Source: Dentipellis sp. KUC8613 (taxonomy: Eukaryota; Basidiomycota; Agaricomycetes; Russulales; Hericiaceae). Taken from it: a stretch of 64,000 nt of DNA. The stretch lies in the NCBI GenBank assembly GCA_002286715.1, contig NSJX01000075.1, positions 1-64,000 on the forward strand, given 5' to 3'. Under the pieces are notes generated by a model, which worked only from the letters and a program-made list of their open reading frames with translations, was not told the DNA's origin and made no database searches. The position numbers and the translations under genes were made by a program. Positions 10,701-22,954 of the stretch are shown piece after piece (the stretch's first letter is position 1; every line of letters begins with the position of its first letter).

Positions 10701-11255
10701 ACTTGCATGAAGGCGTCCGAGAGGCCGCTGCCATGTGAGTATTGCCGTTTCTTTTTGGCTAATCAACACTGATGGTCTTCGCGCAGGATCATCCCGATGC
10801 TCATCGCGTGTGGGAAGCAGAGCAACACGCTCACGAATCAGATGGTGTCCGCGACGTTCTCCCAGGTGATCAACTGCATCTCCAACGAGACCGACGCATC
10901 CTTCCTCGCATCGCTGTACAAGTGCCTCTCAGACAGCATGCTCGTGCTCGGCGGGCGCACCGCGCTCTCAGACGAGCTACAGGCAGGCGCGATCGCCGCG
11001 ACACAGCGGCAGCTGCATGCGTTTGCCGAGAAGCGCAAGGCGCGTGGTGGGCGCGGGCTCGCGGAGATCGCGGACGAGCGCGAGGATCTTGCGCTGCTCG
11101 AGGAGATGGAGGAGTTCGCGCTGGAGGATATGGCGCGGTTCTTGGGTATGTTGGAGCAGAACCACCCGCTGCTGATGGCGGTGTCGAGCGTGCGCGATTT
11201 GGGGCTCGGGTTGGGCGCGTGGGACAGCGAGGATGAGGGCGGCGGGGAGGGTTGA
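7713..11255 (+). CDS. importin beta-3 / Kap121-like karyopherin
   Basis: The protein starts MDPVVPAEVTAELTQILSNL and is a HEAT-repeat karyopherin of the Kap121/Pse1/importin-5 type, which carries cargo such as ribosomal proteins through nuclear pores. Supporting blocks are LVLLRRLLFRS, AQVVRRKAVDTICDLAN, MLASHDWKLRHAGLMAIAAV, LFNDPYPRVRYAACH, LLNVLRNANGTEYRKLRAKA and LPSLRFYLHEGVREAAAMII. About 15 exons are joined by short GT-AG introns; the first three are 7713-7801, 7864-7957 and 8009-8413. The estimated length is about 925 residues. The family is usually near 1,090, and this protein ends in a short acidic tail (WDSEDEGGGEG) where longer relatives continue with more HEAT repeats. It is divergent from ispE and convergent with GMC oxidoreductase 1. 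Confidence 0.88.
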
Positions 11256-11582
11256 GGCGGTATACCCGTGGAAGTGATATCGGTTTCTGGTGACCAGTCT
11301 CGCGAGGGTAGTGTGATGTGTAGTGTACGTATTTGTTCATAGTTCTGCACAAAATGGGGTACTGTAGAATGATGCTCGTTGTAGATGAATGTTTGTCGTT
11401 GCTCACTGTTGTCGAATCAATAACATTCTATGCAGATTCTTCGCTGTGTTCATTCAATGTATGTATTTGCGGACGCAATGACCAGCTTTCGTTAAATTTC
11501 ACAAACGCCATAGACATACATACGAACGACCCTGCAGATCAAATACAATTTCAATTGGCATATATCCCGCACTTAGCATCCT
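11256..11582. other. convergent 3' intergenic region
   Basis: This is AT-rich sequence between the stop codons of the importin gene (+) and GMC oxidoreductase 1 (-). It should hold both polyadenylation regions. AATAA-like motifs are present (for example AATCAATAACA near 11415), but none can be assigned. Confidence 0.5.
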
Positions 11583-14333
11583 TCACGCGACCTGACGCTC
11601 GGCCTTGAGTAAGTCGGCCGCCTGTCAGGGCGCATACAGTTCGCAATGAACAAATTTGAAGTCCGTGAATGATGCGGACCACGTACCTTCTCCGCGATCG
11701 CATATATTGTTGCCTGTATGTGTGCCGCGATCGGCAGCGGAATGATGCTGGCGTCGGCGACCCGCAGGTTGGTCGTGCCGTATACTTTCAGGTCAGCACC
11801 GACAACACCTGGTGTTCGTATCATGGTAAGCACAGTCCAAAGCTGAGGTAAAAGGGATGGGTCGCGATGCGTACCGCCGAGGTGGCGGCTTGCCATGGGG
11901 GCAGTGCCCATCAGGTGAGCGCCAGACTGCACAAAAAAAACATTAGAAGAAACAAAGATGGGACGAATGATCCTTACGCTGAACGCCTGCTTCAAAAATC
12001 TAGGTCACAATTGGATTAGGAAATATCATCCCTTGGTTCAGTAGGTACTCACCCAGGAAGAGCTTCATTCGTCGTTAATGTTGCCGGAGGGAACGACTGT
12101 TCAACAATAATATCGCTCAGGGGGTTCGTACTGGCGGCCTTTTCCATGAGGCGGAAGCCCGCAGTGAGAGCTTCCAGGTCTACATGCATTATATGTCAGT
12201 ATGTCAGGGAGGCCGTAGCGATGGATGAAATATCCGCAGACGAACCGAAGGGGTGACTGAGGTACTTGGGATCGAGAGTCGGCGGCTGGAGCGGGTCGCT
12301 AGATGCTATATGCTATCAACCTGTCAGACGCATGAGATGTCTGTCATTGGCATGCAGACACATACAATCGACCCTCGACTGAATGGATGCTGCGCTTCCG
12401 TTGAGTTTGACATTTCGTAGAATATAACGACATAGGGCTCACACACCTGTATCCCTGTTAACATGACGAAATACGATTTTCCCTCTGCGGGCGTAACGAC
12501 ACCGCGCGAGAAGAAAATGGTCTCTAGATCGGGATTCTTCCCTTCTTCGATCCAAGCGCGCTGGTGCACATGCGCCGCACCCACCAGCTTCGCGGTAGAT
12601 GTGTTAGGGAACACGGGAGAGGCCGAAGCTGCTGGTGGCCTGATAGACGGGTTCGCTGTGCGGAGAGGCACGTATGCAGCCGTAGTGTCGATAGCCGCGA
12701 GCCAGCCTGTGCCCGTGTTCTCGCTGAAAGACTTGTGTTTCAGCAGCTTGATGCAGATGTGAGAGAAGCAATTTGCTTACTAGAGCTTCGTCTGCTCTTC
12801 CAGGAAGGCAGGGTCGTTGCGGTATTGGTCTGATATCTATTAAGCGATGACTCGAGCCAGGCGTCGAAGCGGGTCATACCGAAGGTCTTGACACCCGGTT
12901 TTACTTCATATTGGATCGGGACGAATATGTGATCGTGCAAATTCTCGCCAACCGTCGGCAGGTCAATCAGCGGTTCAATTCCATGCTTCTTGAGAAGTTG
13001 CGGGTCCCCGATGCCTGCACGCAGTACATAGCCTCAGCCGACAGAGCACACACAAAGACGTAATGACACTGGGACACAGGGACGCACCAGAGAGCTCGAG
13101 AAGCTGCGGCGTCATCACCGTCCCCGCCGCAAGCACGACTTCCCTCCGTGCGCGTACCGTGAATTTCTCGCCACCCACGACGAACTCGACCCCCGTAGCC
13201 GTAAAGTCGCCCCTATTCCCCGCAGGCGCGAGCACGATCTTCGTAGCGTGTGCACCAGTGAGCACTTCCAAGTTGTCACGAGTGGCAGCCTCGGGCGTGT
13301 AGTATGCGTTCGCGGCGTCGATCCGCCGCCCGGTCCGCGCGTCGATGGCGCGGCGGAGGTTGTACACCCCTGCGGCATGTCCACCGGGCTGGTATCGAAA
13401 CTAGGATGAGCAAGTGAAAGGGGGAGGTAGGGTCGAAAGGAAGCATACAGGGTTGGCGTTGGTGGGAATCCCGAGCGTGTTGAATGCCTTGATGAATGGC
13501 TCGACGATGTCCGTCCGGATCGTAGCGAAATTGGTCTGTCATCAGTCGTCAATTAGATTAATATTGTAAGATCGAATTCGATGGGTCTTCGCACCCCAAC
13601 CGGTCCGTCCGTGCCTACAGCTTTTTCGACAGGGAGCCCTTCGCGCTTCACGTCGTTCGGGGAGCGCGACAAGCCTGGAAAGGCGTCCTCGCCATAGATG
13701 CTCTCGGTCTTCTTGAAGTATGGGAGGAGTGCGTCGAAGCCCCATTCGCGTGTTAAGGGTGACGGCACAAATGGCGCGAGCATGGCGCGCCATGCATCGT
13801 ATTCGGACGCGGAGGCGCGGTCCCATACCATGAAGTTGATGGCGGAGGAGCCGCCGAGGATTTTGCCTCTAATGATCAAAAAATTAGATAGTGGAGTCAG
13901 AGCAATGAGCGTAACGGCGCGGACCTGGGAAGTGGAATAGTACGCCCAAATTGAGGCGTGCTATTGAATGTCCAATCGAACGCGGGATTCCCGTTTACTC
14001 TGCCGACATTCCCTGACAGGAGTATCAGTGTCAGAAATACGTAGAGCAGAAAGGGTCGCATACGCGGGATGGTGACGAGGGGATCATCGCTTGGCGGTCC
14101 GCCGGCTTCGAGCACTCCTACAGTGATCGATGGGTCCTCGGAGAGTCTATGGAATAACGTCAAGTAAGGATGGGACGAGAAGGGTACGATAGCTTACCGG
14201 ACAGCAAGGGGCAGGCCTGCATTCCCTCCGCCTGGCCGGGCTCAGTATTCTGTGCCTGTGTGACCAGAAAATACGTACCGACGATTATGTAGTCAAATAT
14301 GGTATCCGCGAAGGCTTGCGGGTTATGAGACAT
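11583..14333 (-). CDS. GMC oxidoreductase 1 (FAD-dependent, aryl-alcohol oxidase-like)
   Basis: Starting at [19 protein letters not shown], the spliced product shows the glucose-methanol-choline oxidoreductase plan: the FAD-binding [12 protein letters not shown] with [10 protein letters not shown], then [14 protein letters not shown] and the GMC signature region [20 protein letters not shown]. Further on come [20 protein letters not shown] and [14 protein letters not shown], and near the end AHLMGTAPM and [19 protein letters not shown] with the two catalytic-region histidines. The last exon gives [12 protein letters not shown] and the stop at 11583. About ten short introns are present. No signal peptide is evident, so it may be intracellular. 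It probably oxidises an alcohol using FAD and oxygen. It lies divergent to P450 1 across a 683-bp promoter region, which suggests co-expression in a pathway. The substrate is unknown. Confidence 0.87.
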
Positions 14334-15016
14334 GATCGGGGACGATTTTCGCTGCGCGATAGGCACTTCAAGTTGCGTTGCAAGATTCGAGAGCTTGGTC
14401 AGACAGGTCTAGTGACGATGCTCAGCGATGGGGACGATAGGTCGTCTATAAGACAGCACGGTGAAAGAGAGGCGATGAGCGCCGTTAGCTTCTCGAGCGC
14501 TTTCGAACGAGTGACTTGTGAAGTAGAAGCACGTTTACTGGCGGTGCTTCCATACTTACAGTAATGCAATGCACTTTTATCCTGAGTAGACCCAAGTAGG
14601 CACATATAGTTCCAATATTTGACCACGACGTCCGTGACGACGCAAATGCCAGCCTCGGGCCGCAGCTACGATTCTATCCATAAGGAAACGCTTTTGACCT
14701 GCACCTGCACCCTTGTTTAGGCTATATCTCGATGATGATGCTGGGGAGACTACTTACTTATAGAGGCAAAAGGCCGCGGTATTCTGATGTGCAGTTTGCG
14801 AATGACGGTGTGCAGACCCCGGACAGTGCTATATACAAATGGGGATGATCATCAGACGGCAATGACCGAGGTCGGGTATCGTTGTGTTTACGAGTAAAGT
14901 AACATCCAAGACCGAAGAACCGTACCGCCTGCTTGTCCCATGCGCGCTCGAGAAATCACTCACTATATGAAGACTCCACCACAGCAGGTGATGCAGCCAG
15001 TACGTATCTGGCTGTC
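14334..15016. promoter_or_regulatory. divergent promoter region between GMC 1 and P450 1
   Basis: This is a 683-bp stretch between two divergent start codons. No coding block is recognised. A shared bidirectional promoter is inferred from gene orientation only. Confidence 0.45.
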
Positions 15017-17377
15017 ATGGCCAGCCTCTCCTCCACCGAGTTCCTCGTCCTTGCCCTGTGCGCCGTCACAACCATCGCCTATACTATCTATCGCCGTCGC
15101 ACGAATCGACTGCCATACGCACCAGGACCGCCCACTCGTCTGCTCCTCGGAAACATACTACATATCCCCACACGTGATCCATGGCTGAAGTTTACTGAAT
15201 GGCGGAGGCAATATGGTACGTTCGTCTCACCATATGCTGACATGAGGATAAGACAGACAAGAGATCAACTATCAACCCAGGCGATGTCGTGTACCTCCAC
15301 GGTCTGGGAAACTCTTTCCTCGTGCTCAACAGCCTCGACGCGGTCACCGACTTGCTAGAGAAGCGCGGCACTGTCTATTCCGACCGGCCCGTCTTCACCA
15401 TGGTCGGCGAGCTCATGGGGCTCGACCGTGTGCGTCACATCGCCGCTCTTGCTCCACCGCCCGAGGAAGCTGACAGCTTCGATAATAGAGCATGCCACTG
15501 ATGATGAATGACCCCAAGTTCCGCTTGCATCGAAAGCTCATGCATTCGGCGCTTAATGCAGACGCAGTCAAGAAGTACCAGGTCATCCAGGAAGACGTCG
15601 CGGCGCTGCTATGCCGCTCGATGCTAGATGACCCAGATAGCTTCATAAAGAACGTTCGACTGTACGTGTGCTCTCTCTTTTCTCAAGTCTCGCCGTGACC
15701 ACTCTTAACAATGCTACGGTCCGTAAAGTGCTGCTGGACGGGTGATCATGACTATGACATATGGACTCAAAGTTGAGATTGCCGACAGCGAGGTAATTTA
15801 CCCTCATTATTGGCTTTCTGTCCCTTTGCATATCACCGGGCATTGCAAAGTACATCACAGATGCAGACGCGACCATGGGGCTAATTTCCCGCTCCATGAC
15901 ACCCGGCGCATATCTAGTCGACCTCTTTCCACAACGTGCGTGTTTCCTCTTATACTTTCTAGTCTTTTCTATTTTTTGCTGAGGTATTGAGCACTGCAGT
16001 GAAATACTTGCCGCGAATCTGGCCCTTTAATTTCTTCGCAGAAGGTGCTGCTGGCCGTGTCAGGATCGAAGATTTTGTGACTCGGCCATTCAAGCACGTG
16101 CAACGCGACATAGTGCGTATTTCGTCAGCGCCGTTCATACTTTATACCATAAATATTGATTCATGGAGCCTCCTCAGGTGGCGGGGGACGCGCAGCCGTC
16201 CTTTACACTTGATTTGCTGAGTGAATCGCCCCTGGACGGGATGAATCCAGTCGAATATGAGCACGCGGTGAAGTGGGCTGCAGGAGCTCTGTATGGCGGT
16301 AAGCCGATTGATTTTCATACAGCCTTGTTGTCTCATCTCAGCCATCGCTTTGTTGACCAGCTGGTGGCGAAACGGTATCCCGCCGTCTTTCAATCCGCAT
16401 AGCCCAATGCTGACGGGACCACGCTTTACAGACCTACGCGACGGTTTTGAACTGCATGATGCTCATGGCACTCCATCCTGATAAACAGCGCATCGTGCAG
16501 GCGGAGCTCGACGCTGCACTAGGTTCTGACATGCCCAAGATCGCAGACCGCGAAAGGCTACCGTACTTGCAAGCGTTAATTAAGGAAGTCATGAGATGGC
16601 ATCCTGCTTTACCACTCGGTATGTCATTCATTCAACCTCACTAAGACCCCGAGGATTGACGGGGACTGTAGGGATTGCCCATTGTACGGCGAAAGATGAC
16701 GTCTATAATGGCATGTATCACAAACTGTGATCAAACGCTCGATAAGGATATAGCCTAACTCGCATTTCTAGGCCACTTCATCCCCAAAGGAACAGTCGTG
16801 TTCCCGAACGTTTGGTTCGTCTATTGCCTTGTTCCCAAACTCTCCGCCATTGACGCCCATGCGCGCTCAGGTGTATCGCAACTTCCAGCGCCGGGAAATA
16901 CCCTGCCGACCAATTCATCCCCGAGCGGTTCCTGGAGTCAAATGCAGACGCATCCCTAGCAGACCCTGCAGCCTGGGCATTTGGCTTCGGACGCAGGTGA
17001 GCACCGTGTCTCGTCCCTTGTCCCTCGCGCGCCCCGCCCATCTGTACCCCACTCACGCGCCACACACCACGCCGCCCGCACCCCGAATCGTAGGATCTGC
17101 CCAGGCAAGCTCCTTGGTGAAAACTCCCTGCTGAGCATGATCGCGTCCATCCTCGTCTCGTTCGACATCGCGCCCTCCAGCGAGGGTCTCGAGCCCCGTT
17201 TCTCCGACGGGCTTATCAGGTGCGTGAAATTTCCTTCTTCGCCTGCAGCGCCGCCTCGTCTCATTTGACGTGCGTATACGTTAAAGCTATCCGGAACACT
17301 TCAAGGTGCAGATTACGCCACGCTCGGATGCGCGCGTGCGGGCGATCCGCGAGAGGGCAGCTCATTGCCGGATATGA
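15017..17377 (+). CDS. cytochrome P450 monooxygenase 1 (possibly impaired)
   Basis: The product starts [15 protein letters not shown], with an N-terminal membrane anchor followed by the proline-rich hinge [15 protein letters not shown]. Conserved parts are [32 protein letters not shown], the K-helix region [15 protein letters not shown] with the ExxR motif, QFIPERF, and the heme loop AFGFGRRICPG with its cysteine ligand, split by an intron inside the second Arg codon (about 16998-17093). About a dozen short introns occur. Two oddities: the intron before [16 protein letters not shown] (about 16306-16430) does not join its exons in frame with a normal GT-AG pair, and the intron after DDVYNG appears to use a GC donor. 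The enzyme would hydroxylate or otherwise oxidise a lipophilic substrate at the ER membrane. The neighbouring UbiA and GMC genes suggest a terpenoid substrate. Confidence 0.82.
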
Positions 17378-18635
17378 GCTTATGAAGTTCTTTGTGGTCT
17401 TTCCAGATTGGACGGGATTTGATTGGTGGGGTGGGTGATGCATGATTTATGACTGGATCAAGTGGCCCCACTCCCCTGCCTGCGGCCCGCGAGATATTGC
17501 AGGAACTGGAACGCTACCACGATCGCACCGTGTAAGGCCTCAGCGCACGAACGTCAGAAGACGCGCACGTCCACGCCATCCCGCCTCCCTACCTCAGTAC
17601 GCTACACTACGGGACGGGGCATGAGACATTGCAGCCGCATGCGCGCAGGCAGCAGGCATGTAGGCCTGGGCAGCGCGCGGTCGCGCGGCTTCGTGGCTTC
17701 GCCATCGCGCTTCGCGGCTTCGCTGTCCTAGTATTGATAACACCTGCATTGTCCGCCTGTCAGCCGCGTTGACGTGGTGTTCCGAATGCGAGCTTCGAAG
17801 CTGCTGCTTCCTGATGAGGTTCCTATTCACTGCTCCGATTCGCAAATGCAGTGACGCCCGCGCCGGACACGCCTATCTATGTATATCGGCATGAACAAGT
17901 TAGTCATATTCAGCGCGATGCTTCGTACGAAGGCGTTATATGAGGTATATACATTGGGGCACTGGCATCTCTTCACGCGAGACGCTGGCGCTCCGGCGGG
18001 CTTATGGAGGCTTGCGAAGGCCACAGACAGTGCTCCCGGTCGGTCAGCGAACCGCACCACGGGAATGCGCGTGGCGGCCGCAAGGCACGCGGGTCAGCTG
18101 GCTGGAACGCTGGAGGGCACGACGGGGACATGACGTGGAAATCGCCGTGAAGCGAAACGTGGGCATGCATCTGTAAAGCAGCCTAATTGCAAATGCGGTG
18201 GGCGGCCTTTTCGCCCGAAAGACAGCCTCCCATTGGACGAGAAAGTGCTGAACTACCGGAAAAGGCAGGTAATGTGCGATCGAAAAAGGCTCAGTATGAG
18301 CAGCTCATACCTGCTCATACCTGCTCATAGCAAAACGAATTTCCTGATGTGGACATGCCAATGGGACGCAAGTAAAAGAGAAGGCTATTTATGTGATACA
18401 TGGGTACGTTATACGGATCGCGGAGAAATATAATCTGTAGCATATGGGGTGTGCAACTAGGGCGGCAAGTACGGTACGGGGGTGCGGGGGAGTGGATTAA
18501 GTTAAATGCGGATACGGTTGCGGGCGGGATGAGAAGGACGACAGAGAACGTTAACCCCTCTAGGCGGATAAATAGCTGAAGCAGGCAGAAGGCGTGCGGC
18601 GCTTCGCCCGTGTGCGGCACCTGCAGGCATGCGCA
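17378..18635. other. intergenic stretch between P450 1 and the UbiA gene
   Basis: No conserved coding block is found. It includes the 3' sides of both neighbours. Small features are a CTGCTCATAC triplication near 18300 and GC-rich CTTCGTGGCTTCG repeats near 17690. Open frames here look random. Confidence 0.5.
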
Positions 18636-19734
18636 TCAGGCCGCCAAGGTGAGCCAGCGCGTGTTGGCCGGCAGGAGATGCACCGTCAAGAGCCATATCT
18701 GCACGGGGCCACAATGGTCAGCGAGCCACGAGCGAGATAGCATGGGGGGACAGGTACGCACGTTGTACACGAGATAGCTCTGCCGGTCCGCCGCGACGGA
18801 GCGCAGGAAATAATATCGCAGCCCAACGTACACGCCGAATGCGCAGAAGAGTGCGCCGGCGATCGCGTTCATATGCCATAATCGAGTCAGCAGAAGTGAC
18901 CAGGCGGCGGTAGCGCAGAGGATGACAAGCCGTGCACCCTCAGGTGCGTAGATTGGGAACGTGACGCGCCCCTGCGCGCGGTCGCCCGCGACATCTGGAC
19001 AATCTTGCGCATGGATCGTCGTGAGGATGATCGAGACGCTGCAGAGGATGGCCAGTACCGCCGTGGTGTCTAATCGTGGAGTGTTGCCTGTATTATCATT
19101 GACGTCAGCATCAGCATCGAAATTGCGGTATCGCCATTCCCGCCGACGCACGCACACGCACGCATGTGCATGCTGCGAGTACGCACCCATGATCTTTGTG
19201 GCCCCGATCTCAAACATGGCATATCCCGATACGGCACATGCGTTCTTGCCTATCCAATGGCCCGCCAGGCCAATCTCATCATATATGAGAGTTGTCGCTG
19301 TGAGGCCCGCACTGACGAGTGCGACGTCCACTCCGTACAGCGTAGAGGCGGCCATGCACAGCGGGACAAGCGCCCAGCGGAGCGCATGACCGGCGGCGGG
19401 CGATACGCGCCCCGAAGGCATGGGCCTCCATGGGCGATTTACGGCATCCTCGCGCGCACTCTTGTACTGGTTAGACACGTTGCATTGCAGAAGGTGCAGC
19501 CATATCCAAACCATGCCCTGCGCGAGGCGCGTAGTAGAGGCGACAGGTGCGGAGACGCAGGCGAAGACTGTCTGTCGGCGTAAGTTCAGAGTATCAGCAG
19601 ACACGGTCGCCGAGACAGAGCGGCGCGGGGCTTACGACGGGGAAGAAAATCGTTTTGAAGTCGGTGTAGGTGAAGAGGACGAGCGTCCATGCTACATCCT
19701 TTGCGAGCTGCAGAGGGCGGCGGAGGGCAGCCAT
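18636..19734 (-). CDS. UbiA-type prenyltransferase / terpene cyclase
   Basis: Three exons (19734-19636, 19571-19187, 19087-18636) give a 311-residue membrane protein beginning MAALRRPLQLAKDVAWTLVL. Two aspartate-rich motifs of the UbiA superfamily are clear: NVSNQYKSAREDAVNRPWRP followed by SGR, and AQDCPDVAGDRAQGRVTFP. They bind the diphosphate of a prenyl donor through Mg2+. Several hydrophobic helices lie between them. The second intron sits after ATKIMG. In fungi, UbiA proteins either transfer a prenyl chain to an aromatic or other acceptor, or act as terpene cyclases (precedents: Fma-TC of fumagillin and EriG of erinacine biosynthesis). The position between two P450s and two flavin oxidases argues for secondary metabolism rather than ubiquinone or heme synthesis. 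The product cannot be predicted from sequence alone. Confidence 0.88.
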
Positions 19735-21559
19735 TGGCGCATGGCGGCGCGAGCGCGGTCGCGGGCGGATTTATGAGGTCCTACAGGACGCCGGGGGACA
19801 CAACTGTCCTGCTTCGCGACTCTTGATCTGGGCAGGAGATCAGAAGCCTGCGGACAACCGCCTCGGGTCCGGGGCGTGTAACTTACTACAGACGGAGCAT
19901 CCCAGCGCACACTCGAGCCTGTGCGGCGGCCTCCATCTGGAGGGCTTATAGTGCTGGCGCCATGGCCACGAGCGGTCCGATTCCTATAGCGAGTCTGATT
20001 GTCGGTAATCCAGATCTGAGCGCGGACGGGTGCTTGGGGGCCGTATAGGCTGCGAAGCCCCGGTGATCTCATCTGATAACTGCTTCCGAAAGCACGTTTC
20101 AAGTGGGCAGTCTTTGGAGAAGTGCGTAGACGGCGCGGGATGCCAACGTGATCAGTCAGAAAGAAGGCTGCACTCGCTGACCAGTCTGGACACCGTAGAA
20201 CCAAGAGGTAAATCGAAGATCCGCAACGGTTTCCCAGCCACAGAAGTCCAGGGACACTGGCAGGTCGTCAGAATTCTGACCGGGGTAAGTAGAAGCTGAA
20301 ATGCAGATGATAAGGACCTTTTTCTGGGTAAGGGGTGCTGGAAAGAGTCTACTCGATATAGTCGTTGTGTGGAGCAGCGTGAGTGGGGGAGATGAAAGCG
20401 CAGTATAAGCGCGTGCGCCCCGATGAGCCAACACGCTGACCCGCTCTATCCGCCGCGCATCTGGACGTCAAGCTTCGGTAGCACCTGAATTTTGCGTCGA
20501 TGCAGTCCACAGGAAATCTTGTTCTGGATTCTGTACGATCACACTGAGAGCATGGTGGATCACCTCATCGTTATTAAAAATAGAGATAAAACATACTACA
20601 CGCGTTCAACACTCAGGGTACCATCCCCGATGACTTTCGGAGTAAGACAACAAAGGGTTAGATCGCGGATTCCGAGGGACGCAAATCACTCGCCAAGTAA
20701 TGCCTACTACTGCCTGTGCAAAACAGGGTTGAGGACGTTGAAAGAATTGACATTTGAGATTCTGATTACGTGGAATCATGAAAGCTATGTGCCCTATATG
20801 GCGACCTATCAGTCTTCAAATGTACGAAAAATAGTACTGGAATACTACCACGAAGGTGGACAACCACCGTGTACCCTGCATCACCTTGCACTCTCTCGTC
20901 ATCCGATGCTTCATGAATGATATCAGAGGTACATAGAGACACGCAGCATTCGTGAGACCTACCAAAGTCAGAAATAAGATCATCTGTTCCAGCAGAAATT
21001 GTGATCATGATGACAACGAGCGTAAACGCAATTGTCTCAGATTCTGATGAGATGGAGAGGTGTCGGCAATAGGCCCAATAGTGCGCGTATTACTCACTAT
21101 TCGGAAAGTAAAGATGCGGACAAATATGTAAAACAGCACATCAAGCTCGGGATGCGCGGTCAGAGGTGGAGAATCGCAGGAAGGAGTACGTCGTATCCAT
21201 GGGTTTAGACGGGATCAAAGGGACGCTGGGGAAATGAATCGCGCTGCGATCGTTCCGGGGTCTCGGGGCTGGTCCCTGACTTTGAACATAGTAAGTACAA
21301 GCTATACAGTGCCGTCACGTTAACTTCAGCCCAAAGCACGGGGATATGTTCCCTGCAATCAACGGTGGCGTGAAGAAAAAAGGATGCCCCACAACATACG
21401 GGGGGTCAACCTCGACATGGAGAGAAGAGCCATTTAGAGACGTCGATCACCGCTAGGAGCGTCCTGCCTACAACATAATTATAAAGAAAATGGTTAGCAG
21501 AGAACATGCTTAAGGATCGTTACTCAGCAGTGTGCCCAATGCGGTGCATAGGTGTATCG
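19735..21559. other. intergenic stretch upstream of the UbiA gene
   Basis: It holds the UbiA promoter. Short protein-like pieces appear on the minus strand at about 20200-20280 (SLDFCGWETVADLRF) without a matching gene, so no gene is called. The remainder has no recognisable element. Confidence 0.4.
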
Positions 21560-22010
21560 CAGGTCTTATCCAGTAGACGACCCTCAGCTTTCTTCTTCGC
21601 TCTTGACAGGAAGCACGGGATGGGGCGATGACTAGCGTGTCGTGCTGTGGGCAACGCGTCTAAGCCGCGACCTTAAATCGCGCTGGAGCGTTCCGCCGCA
21701 TGCCTGAATAGATGGCTTCGATTTCTTTTCGATGAATGCATTAGTACTTCGTCTGTATGGCACATCAGCATAACCGTAAATTGCATTATGACACTTACTT
21801 CGAACATAAGCTTAGTGCCAAACTGCCAGATATCGAGCTTGAACGAATCACAGGGGTCCGTTGGTTCGGGACCTCAAAACAATAGGTTTCGTGTATAAGT
21901 CTAGGTTACCAAACGGAAAGCCTGTGCCGGTGCATACGGATGGACAAGCATCTGGCTCGAACATCACGGCCGTCTTGAAGTCGCTGACGTGTACGTATAC
22001 TTTTGCGCAT
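21560..22010 (-). pseudogene. relic of the atypical kinase-like family (C-terminal lobe)
   Basis: The minus strand reads FKTAVMFEPDACPSV, then TGFPFGNLDLYTKPI, then after a frame change DSFKLDIWQFGTKLMFE. These match the region DFETAVMFEP...TYTRP...DPFKLDVWQL of the intact copies at 31878-33205 and 34395-35842. Stops and frameshifts separate the pieces, and no N-terminal half is found. It lies inside the putative terpenoid cluster. Confidence 0.7.
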
Positions 22011-22926
22011 GCGGCACTCGCATTTTCTTCATTCGCGATGAATCGATGACTCTGATTGAATAGAGAAATGAAAGATATCTATGCGCTAGGAGGCGAAAGC
22101 AGAATACACGTAGCAATATTTTTTGCACCCTCAGACGAGACGTGGCACCAATTCCAAGTGTGTAGACATCATGGTAGTTCGTCTTCTCACCGACTGCCAA
22201 TGCGCATAGAGGCATGAAATCCTCGATTGAGGGAATGTGTGCTATTAGCTGTGATGCTAGGCAGCCACTGAACTTGGAGCTTGTGAGTCCTAGGACGCGG
22301 ACGCTGCTTGATGGAGAGGCTTGAGAATGAGCGGACAAGATCAGTAAGCGCCGGAGTCAAACTCACAAGAGTCACAAGTTCGAACCGGTGGGATCACGTG
22401 CGCAGCTAAACCCGGAAGTATTTTCCGCGGGACAGTGGGACTCTGGTTAGCCATGGACAGCCGGCTGAGAGAAAAAAAAAATGACAGACATCAGCCTAGG
22501 CGCCAGCATTCGTACAGACAAATTTGAGGAACGACGGCACTGAACCGGACGACCGTCATGGACGTCAATCTTGTCAAGCGCCCATAAGTACACGCCGACT
22601 ATAGACCGAACCGCTTCGAGGAATGATCGGTTTGCTTTCGATTTGTACCTCTTGCAAGGCGAGAAAGCCCGCTTTTGGCTCAAGCAGCAGCCCATACACC
22701 ATGAAGCACAGTAATGCGTCGGTTCCTTCATCTGACACTAGTAGCAGAAAAGAAAATGCAACTGAGCAATTGGTCTGAAGAAAATCCGCTCCGCACGGCC
22801 CTTTCGGTCAACTGCACGTCGAGCTCCGTGTTTTCATAACCGCCACCATCGTGCCTTTATCCCAATTTACGCCGTTGTTCCTAGCTCTCGATATATACAG
22901 CTCACAGGATCCATAATCAAGGCTGC
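22011..22926. other. intergenic stretch
   Basis: No conserved gene is recognised. Minus-strand frames at 21964-22375 look vaguely protein-like but match nothing known to me. The stretch ends at the left terminal repeat of the transposon. Confidence 0.4.
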
Positions 22927-22954
22927 TAAGATATGGCGCGCCCAAAAGCCACAC
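22927..22954 (+). repeat. left terminal inverted repeat
   Basis: This 28-base arm, containing ATATGGCGCGCCC, is perfectly complementary to 23773-23800. Confidence 0.9.

Noticed and set aside
20492..20920. 142-codon plus-strand open frame
   Set aside because: No recognisable motif, no similarity to neighbours, and no upstream or downstream exon to support it.
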